Assembly (NCBI GenBank): GCA_023390655.1
Contig: JAEWCL010000001.1
Span: forward strand, 38,146 to 102,145
DNA length: 64,000 nt
Direction of reading: 5' to 3'
Origin: Bacillota bacterium
GTDB lineage: Bacteria > Bacillota > Clostridia > Christensenellales > CAG-138
Part shown: positions 59,559-64,000 of the stretch, one piece after another
Layout of the letters: every line of letters starts with the position of its first letter
How positions within the stretch are numbered: position 1 is the stretch's first letter
Notes under the pieces: model-generated
What the model was told of the DNA's origin: nothing
Seen by the model: only the letters and a program-made list of their open reading frames with translations
Database searches by the model: none
Made by a program: the position numbers and the translations under genes

Positions 59559-60887
59559 TTGTCTGATCTTCTTTTACAACATGCGCTTGTGCTTACCATG
59601 GATCAAAAAGATACCATGTTTGAGGATGGGTTTGTGCTCATACGCGGCGGAAAAATCGAGGCGGTAGGGCCTTCCAGCCAGATGCCCGAGCACACAGGCG
59701 GACTGCAAGCGATGGACTGCCGCGCGAAAATTGTGATGCCCGGCTTTATCAATACGCATTCGCATCTGCCTATGATCGTATTCCGTACGCTTGGCGATGA
59801 TATACCCGACAGGCTCAACCGTTATCTGTTCCCGCTTGAAAGCCGGACAATGAACCGTGAAATGGCGGTTGCGGGTGCGAACTATGCCTTTATGGAATTG
59901 CTGCGCGGGGGTGTGACCACCGTTTTTGACAGCTATTATTTTGAAAATGATATTGCAATGGCTGCGGAGGCCGCAGGTATCCGCGCTGTTTTATCGGAGA
60001 CCGTCATGTGCCGCCCTGCGCCGGATTCGCAGGAGCCGTATGGCGGGATTGCGCATACGCTTGAATTGATCGCAAACTGGAAAGCGCATCCGCGCATCAG
60101 ACCTGCGGTGAATTGCCATGCGCCATATACAAACGATGCGGCTCATCTGCGCGAATGCCACAGGATTGCGCGCGAGAACGGTCTTGTGATGTCCATGCAC
60201 GTATCCGAGATGGATTATGAGCAGGAAGAATGGCGTGCAAAATACGGCATAACGCCGTTTGCGTGGTTGGACAGCCTCGGTATCTTAGACGAGCATTTTC
60301 TTGCAGCGCACGCCATACATGCAAACGACGCCGACATTGAACTGCTGGCAAAACGCGGTGTGAAAATTTCCCACAATGCAGGCTCCAATTCAAAAAGCGC
60401 CAAAGGGATTGCGCCCGTGCGCAGTATGCAGCAAAAAGGTGTCGTTGTCAGCCTCGGCAGCGATGGGGCAATGAGCGGGAATACGCTGGATATCATTACC
60501 CAGTTGCCGCAGGTCGCAAAGCTGCAGAAATTATCCCTGCAGGACCGCGCCGCATACCCTGCGTGCGAGGTGATGCGTATGGCGACCATCAACGGCGCGA
60601 AGGCACTGGGACTCGCGGATGTTACTGGATCGCTTGAACCGGGCAAGCAGGCGGATGTGATCATTTTTGAAACGGACAGCGTCAATATGCAGCCCATCTA
60701 CGATCCGTATTCCACCATCGTATATGGCGCAAACCCCTCCAACGTGGAGACGACGATTGTCGACGGCAAGATTTTGATGCACAAGGGCGAGTTCTTGACG
60801 CTGGATTTTGCCCGCATCAAACAGGAGATGCTTTCTTATCAGAAAGAGATACGAGGGATTTTACCTGAACTGGACCGGAATTTATAA
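59559..60887 (+). CDS. Amidohydrolase (MTA/SAH or chlorohydrolase-like)
   Basis: The 442-residue protein is of the amidohydrolase superfamily subgroup with MtaD, TrzA/AtzA and guanine deaminase. It has the metal motif NTHSHLPM, MHVSEMDYEQEEW, AHAIHANDADIELL and LGSDGAMSGNTLDI with the catalytic Asp. It likely deaminates or dechlorinates a heterocyclic or purine-like compound. The start is TTG at 59559 behind GGGGGTAAG. It probably acts on material brought in by the ABC transporter. Confidence 0.87.
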   Translation: MSDLLLQHALVLTMDQKDTMFEDGFVLIRGGKIEAVGPSSQMPEHTGGLQAMDCRAKIVMPGFINTHSHLPMIVFRTLGDDIPDRLNRYLFPLESRTMNREMAVAGANYAFMELLRGGVTTVFDSYYFENDIAMAAEAAGIRAVLSETVMCRPAPDSQEPYGGIAHTLELIANWKAHPRIRPAVNCHAPYTNDAAHLRECHRIARENGLVMSMHVSEMDYEQEEWRAKYGITPFAWLDSLGILDEHFLAAHAIHANDADIELLAKRGVKISHNAGSNSKSAKGIAPVRSMQQKGVVVSLGSDGAMSGNTLDIITQLPQVAKLQKLSLQDRAAYPACEVMRMATINGAKALGLADVTGSLEPGKQADVIIFETDSVNMQPIYDPYSTIVYGANPSNVETTIVDGKILMHKGEFLTLDFARIKQEMLSYQKEIRGILPELDRNL

Positions 60888-61017
60888 TCTGCTTTGGTTC
60901 AAAAAAGAGGCCGCTTTCCATATCCCACGGTATGATAGGGAGATTTTCTAAACCGTAGTGAAGTGGGGCGGTATGGTTCGGCAGGCGGTGAGGTTTCACT
61001 GTCTGCCGATTACCGTT

Positions 61018-61220
61018 TTATGCGACTTCTGATGGGTCACTGGATGTTTCTTGTTCCTCTTGCTGCTCGGCAACGCTGTCCATCAAGCCGTATCTCTATA
61101 GTAAATGTTGATTTCCTGCGGGGCGTTGTGAGACCATTTCTCTTCACGTTCCCCTGTCTCTACCCGCTCAACGAAAAGGTGCAGGATTTCAGCGGCAAGC
61201 TCATTGATAGAGCAGATGGT
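61018..61220 (-). pseudogene. Remnant of a serine recombinase C-terminus
   Basis: On the minus strand the frame reads ELAAEILHLFVERVETGERE and then PQEINIYYRDTA before a stop. It resembles the DUF4368-type C-terminal region of large serine recombinases. After a frameshift near YYRD, another frame gives a plausible authentic tail, LMDSVAEQQEEQETSSDPSE, ending at 61018. The rest of the gene is absent. This suggests that a mobile element once sat or excised here. Confidence 0.55.
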
Positions 61221-61318
61221 AAATGGTTTTCCACATATCGTTGGTTTCCCTACGGCAGGCGGGCGCATGACCGGAAACATGTTAGAGTGTGTTCTATTTG
61301 CGGCAAAGAACGGCATTA

Positions 61319-61560
61319 TTAAAAATCCCGCTGATCTGCTACGCGGTTAATGGAGAGTTTAAACGCGCTTTCCGAAGCGGTTTTAACAATCAGATTATCG
61401 GGCAGGGCCTCACCACACAACATGAATACGGTTGCCCCTCCCATGGAGGCGCCTTGAAGTACGATTTCCATTTGCACACCTAATTTGTGATAAGCACATT
61501 AATCCACTGAAGGTAATCCATGCCATCAAGCCAGCACATTTCGCCCTTGTTACTCCCGTA
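61319..61560 (-). pseudogene. Remnant of an alpha/beta hydrolase
   Basis: On the minus strand one frame gives GEMCWLDGMDYLQWINVLIT and, after a frameshift with a stop codon, another gives QMEIVLQGASMGGATVFMLC followed by GEALPDNL. GASMGG is the nucleophile elbow of alpha/beta hydrolases. The lid region, the catalytic Asp and His and the true N-terminus are missing, so this is a decayed fragment of about 80 codons. Confidence 0.6.
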
Positions 61561-61742
61561 TCTGGGTGCAGGATGTCAAAAGTTTACCTATGCGATGTTT
61601 TCGAAGCGGCTAGAGCAATGCTAAAGTTATGAAAAAGGATAAATCGGCCTAAATGATTGTTCACTTGGGGCGATTTTGTTATCCTCAGACTTGTTGAATT
61701 TGATGGAATTGTATGGAATATGGAAGGAGAACGAAAGCATTC

Positions 61743-64000
61743 ATGAAAACCGGAATAACTAACAAAATCCTGGCGCTTGTTCTGGCGTGTATGCTGGCGG
61801 TCTCAGGGATACCCGCGCTGGCGGCACAGGCTGCCGAGCTGCAAATAGGCGAATCCACGGGATATACCACACCCAGTTCTGCCGATTCGGCAGAAGCCGG
61901 GGAGCTGCCGGATGAACTGACGGAAGAGTTGCCTGACGAGTTGGCTGTACCCGACATCGCCGCTCCGTCACAGCCGCGCAGCAGCAAGGCTACATTAAGA
62001 ACAAGTCAGCCCACAATCGCATTTGGCGGGCACGAGTGGTTTGTGATTGGGGATGCAAGCAGCGGTGTTTCTACCGGAGATGCTAATCAAGTGACTCTGC
62101 TACATAAAGACGGAAGTATAGGCGGAGGTTTCCATTGGGCGTACTTTGACAGCACTGCTCAGAGCCCCATGTCTGGCAGCAATCACTATCAAGGCAGCAA
62201 TCTGCAATCCGAAATGGACGCGGCCTATGGTAGTCTGCCAGCAAAAGAGCAGGCGCTGGTTGTGCCGCGTGATTTTGAGGGAGGAGCCTCCTACCAGGAC
62301 GGTTCGGATGGTGTCGCGGGTTCGGCAGTGAGCGGCGCCGGCTTCTGGCCATTAAGCACTTCCGAGGCGGAGCGTGTAGACAGCAGTATGTTGGTATACA
62401 ACAGCACTTGGTGGCTTCGTTCCCCGGGTATGTTTGATTATGCTGTGATATATGCTGATAATACCGGCCACATTAGTGAGTATGGTACTTTTGTTAGCGA
62501 TGGCCATATGGTGCGTCCCGCTTTCACACTGGATAGGTCGGACGTTCTGTTTGTTTCAGCGGCAGAGGGCGGAAAGCCCGGCGCAGTTTCTGCGGGCCTA
62601 TCGTCAATGAGCTCGGCCACCGGAACAATAAAGCTGACTGCAATCAATAACGATGATTTGGCACTGACTGTAACCAACCATGAGTATAATGCTGAAAAGA
62701 CCCGTTTAACTGTTGATTACAATGGCGCGTCAACCGGTCAGGAAAAATATGTTTCCTGCATTCTTACCGATAATGCCGGCGACATGCTTTACTATGGAAA
62801 GCTGTCCAATATGTCTGCCTCGTCCTTGGCAATTGAAGTGCCGGATACCCTTTCTCCGGGAGACTACAGCTTTCTACTTTTTAACGAGGAAATCAACGAC
62901 GATTATTACACCGACTTTGCCAGCACGCCGGCGGTAATACCGTTGACGATAGACCCTCTTTATACGCCCAGCTCCGAAAAGGATGTGCTGACGGTTACCT
63001 TCCCCTCAGGAGCCAGCATCGGCCAATCGACGATTACGGCCTCGGTGTTCAACAGCACTGCCAGCCAGATCATCGACCTGACGGTCAGTGACAGCGCCAG
63101 CTGGAAGCTGTACAACGATGCCGAATGCCAGGACGAGATTTCTAATGCTACGATGTCGCTCTCTGTTGGACTAAATACGGCCTATGTTCAAGTTACAGCG
63201 GAGGACGGCAGCATAAAGGTCTACACGTTTATCATTACCCGAGAAGCCCCGGCGACTATCCCTGTTACAAGCATTACCGTATCCGGCGGTAACACCATTA
63301 CCGGTCAGGATGATACTTTGCAGCTGACAGCGGAAATTCAGCCGACGAATGCTACCAATCAGGGCATTACATGGGGTATCGTAAGCGGTGATTCTTATGC
63401 GCAGGTGAGCAGCACCGGGCTGGTTACAGCCACAGCAGATGGAACCGTGGTGGTACGTGCCGCCTCCGATGGCGATCCCACAAAATATGCTGAAATCACC
63501 ATTACCATATCCGGGCTGGGCGGCGGTACACCTGACCCGACCCACTCCTTCACGGTCAATGCAGGAACGGGCGGCAGTGTAACCGGTACGGGCAGCGGCA
63601 ATTATAAAGCGGGAACTCCAATCAGCATCACAGCCGCCCCCAACAGCGGCTATTCCTTCACCGGCTGGACGGTGAATGGCGTTACACTGACCAGTACCAC
63701 CGCAAACCCGGCAGCCTTCAATATGCCATCAAATGCCGTAGTTCTCACAGCCAACTTTACGAAAAACAGCGGTGGCGGTAGTAGTGGAGGTGGCAGCGGA
63801 AACGGCGGCGGATCGCAGGCCGAGAACAACACCCCTCCGTTCATTATCTCGATTAAGGCTACCCCTTACGGCGCGAACAATGCGATTTTAGAGGTTACAG
63901 CCACAGGCCGCACCCCTCTCACCTACCAGTGGCAGGTGGCATCTCCGTGGAACGATATCGTAGGGGCAAACAGTGCATATTACGATTATACCGGGCTTGT
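61743..64000 (+). CDS. Large secreted multidomain surface protein, cut by window edge
   Basis: The frame is open without a stop from the ATG at 61743 to the window edge (over 750 codons). Residues 1-28 are a signal peptide ending PALAAQA. Then come an acidic linker, a DUF6273-like domain (FGGHEWFVIGDA; LQSEMDAAYGSL; TWWLRSPG; VRPAFTLD), a beta-sandwich with TAEDGSIKVYTFIIT like cadherin-like domains, a BIG_2 Ig-like domain (TSITVSGGNTITGQDDTLQL), an InlB B-repeat-like module (NAGTGGSVTGTGSGNY; PNSGYSFTGWTVNG), a Gly/Ser-rich spacer and the start of another Ig-like domain. A cell-wall anchor is expected past the edge. The role is probably adhesion or surface structure. Confidence 0.85.
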   Translation, partial: MKTGITNKILALVLACMLAVSGIPALAAQAAELQIGESTGYTTPSSADSAEAGELPDELTEELPDELAVPDIAAPSQPRSSKATLRTSQPTIAFGGHEWFVIGDASSGVSTGDANQVTLLHKDGSIGGGFHWAYFDSTAQSPMSGSNHYQGSNLQSEMDAAYGSLPAKEQALVVPRDFEGGASYQDGSDGVAGSAVSGAGFWPLSTSEAERVDSSMLVYNSTWWLRSPGMFDYAVIYADNTGHISEYGTFVSDGHMVRPAFTLDRSDVLFVSAAEGGKPGAVSAGLSSMSSATGTIKLTAINNDDLALTVTNHEYNAEKTRLTVDYNGASTGQEKYVSCILTDNAGDMLYYGKLSNMSASSLAIEVPDTLSPGDYSFLLFNEEINDDYYTDFASTPAVIPLTIDPLYTPSSEKDVLTVTFPSGASIGQSTITASVFNSTASQIIDLTVSDSASWKLYNDAECQDEISNATMSLSVGLNTAYVQVTAEDGSIKVYTFIITREAPATIPVTSITVSGGNTITGQDDTLQLTAEIQPTNATNQGITWGIVSGDSYAQVSSTGLVTATADGTVVVRAASDGDPTKYAEITITISGLGGGTPDPTHSFTVNAGTGGSVTGTGSGNYKAGTPISITAAPNSGYSFTGWTVNGVTLTSTTANPAAFNMPSNAVVLTANFTKNSGGGSSGGGSGNGGGSQAENNTPPFIISIKATPYGANNAILEVTATGRTPLTYQWQVASPWNDIVGANSAYYDYTGL

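Larger units (their letters stand above)
60888..61742. other. Gene graveyard between amidohydrolase and surface protein
   Basis: These 855 bases hold no intact gene. Two broken genes on the minus strand are recognisable (61018-61220 and 61319-61560). The part 60888-61017 and the part 61561-61742 show nothing definite; at 61643-61675 a weak AAATCG/CGATTT hairpin with a short T run could be a terminator. AAGGAG at about 61726 serves the surface-protein gene. Confidence 0.6.

Noticed and set aside
60963..61322. Plus-strand frame of 119 codons in the graveyard
   Set aside because: The recognisable protein remnants lie on the opposite strand; this frame has no start signal and no family resemblance.
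1..64000. Search for CRISPR arrays, rRNA, tRNA genes and intact insertion sequences
   Set aside because: No regularly spaced repeats, no rRNA signatures, no cloverleaf with a TTCGA-type arm that could be supported, and no transposase frame were seen.

Overview
The window looks like chromosomal DNA of an anaerobic, Gram-positive-type bacterium, most likely a member of the Clostridia. The signs are a complete clostridial-type Rnf complex, the anaerobic cobalt-early cobalamin pathway, lipoproteins with lipoboxes and no outer-membrane proteins, strong AGGAGG ribosome binding sites, KtrAB potassium uptake, and many Clostridia-type accessory proteins. The genus cannot be read from the sequence. No rRNA, tRNA, CRISPR array, intact insertion sequence or prophage was seen.

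Region 1 (1-16.3 kb) is a cobalamin island. A divergent control region carries two cobalamin riboswitches of different architecture. The leftward one controls a surface-anchored CbiK-type chelatase lipoprotein and two small secreted proteins that resemble heme-binding NEAT domains. The rightward one controls a chain of 15 overlapping genes (cbiD-F-G-H-J-ET-A, cobT-U-S-C, cbiB, cobD, cbiP, cbiC). These cover almost the whole route from cobalt-precorrin to cobalamin. cbiL and the adenosyltransferase are not in the window.

Region 2 (16.3-31.1 kb) is a carbohydrate-catabolism regulon of unknown substrate. It holds a FGGY kinase and MFS transporter (leftward), a ribose/xylose-type ABC transporter, a LacI regulator, a fucose/arabinose-isomerase-like protein, a ceramidase-N-domain-like protein, a DeoR regulator, a SIS-domain isomerase, ribulose-phosphate 3-epimerase, an archaeal-type triosephosphate-isomerase homologue and a YjbQ-family protein. 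Two leftward promoters about 10.4 kb apart share nearly the same sequence. The ABC promoter is bracketed by two copies of a palindrome.

Region 3 (31.2-41.5 kb) is housekeeping membrane energetics: a polysaccharide deacetylase, rnfCDGEAB, a probable small RNA ahead of rnf, an ABC-F ATPase of the YbiT/YkpA type, and ktrB-ktrA.

Region 4 (41.6-55.4 kb) is a mosaic of small units: a ferredoxin-fused aldo/keto reductase with a PfoR-like membrane protein; an HxlR regulator; copA, an unknown lipoprotein and copZ; two DUF1801-like proteins; a LytTR/DUF3021 pair; a TetR regulator with a flavodoxin-fold reductase; a cyclase-family hydrolase with a glutaredoxin-like protein; and a diguanylate cyclase.

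Region 5 (54.5-60.9 kb) is a LysR regulator divergent from a polyamine-type ABC transporter and an amidohydrolase. It is followed by a gene graveyard (60.9-61.6 kb) with remnants of a serine recombinase and an alpha/beta hydrolase. The last gene is a large multidomain surface protein that runs off the right edge.
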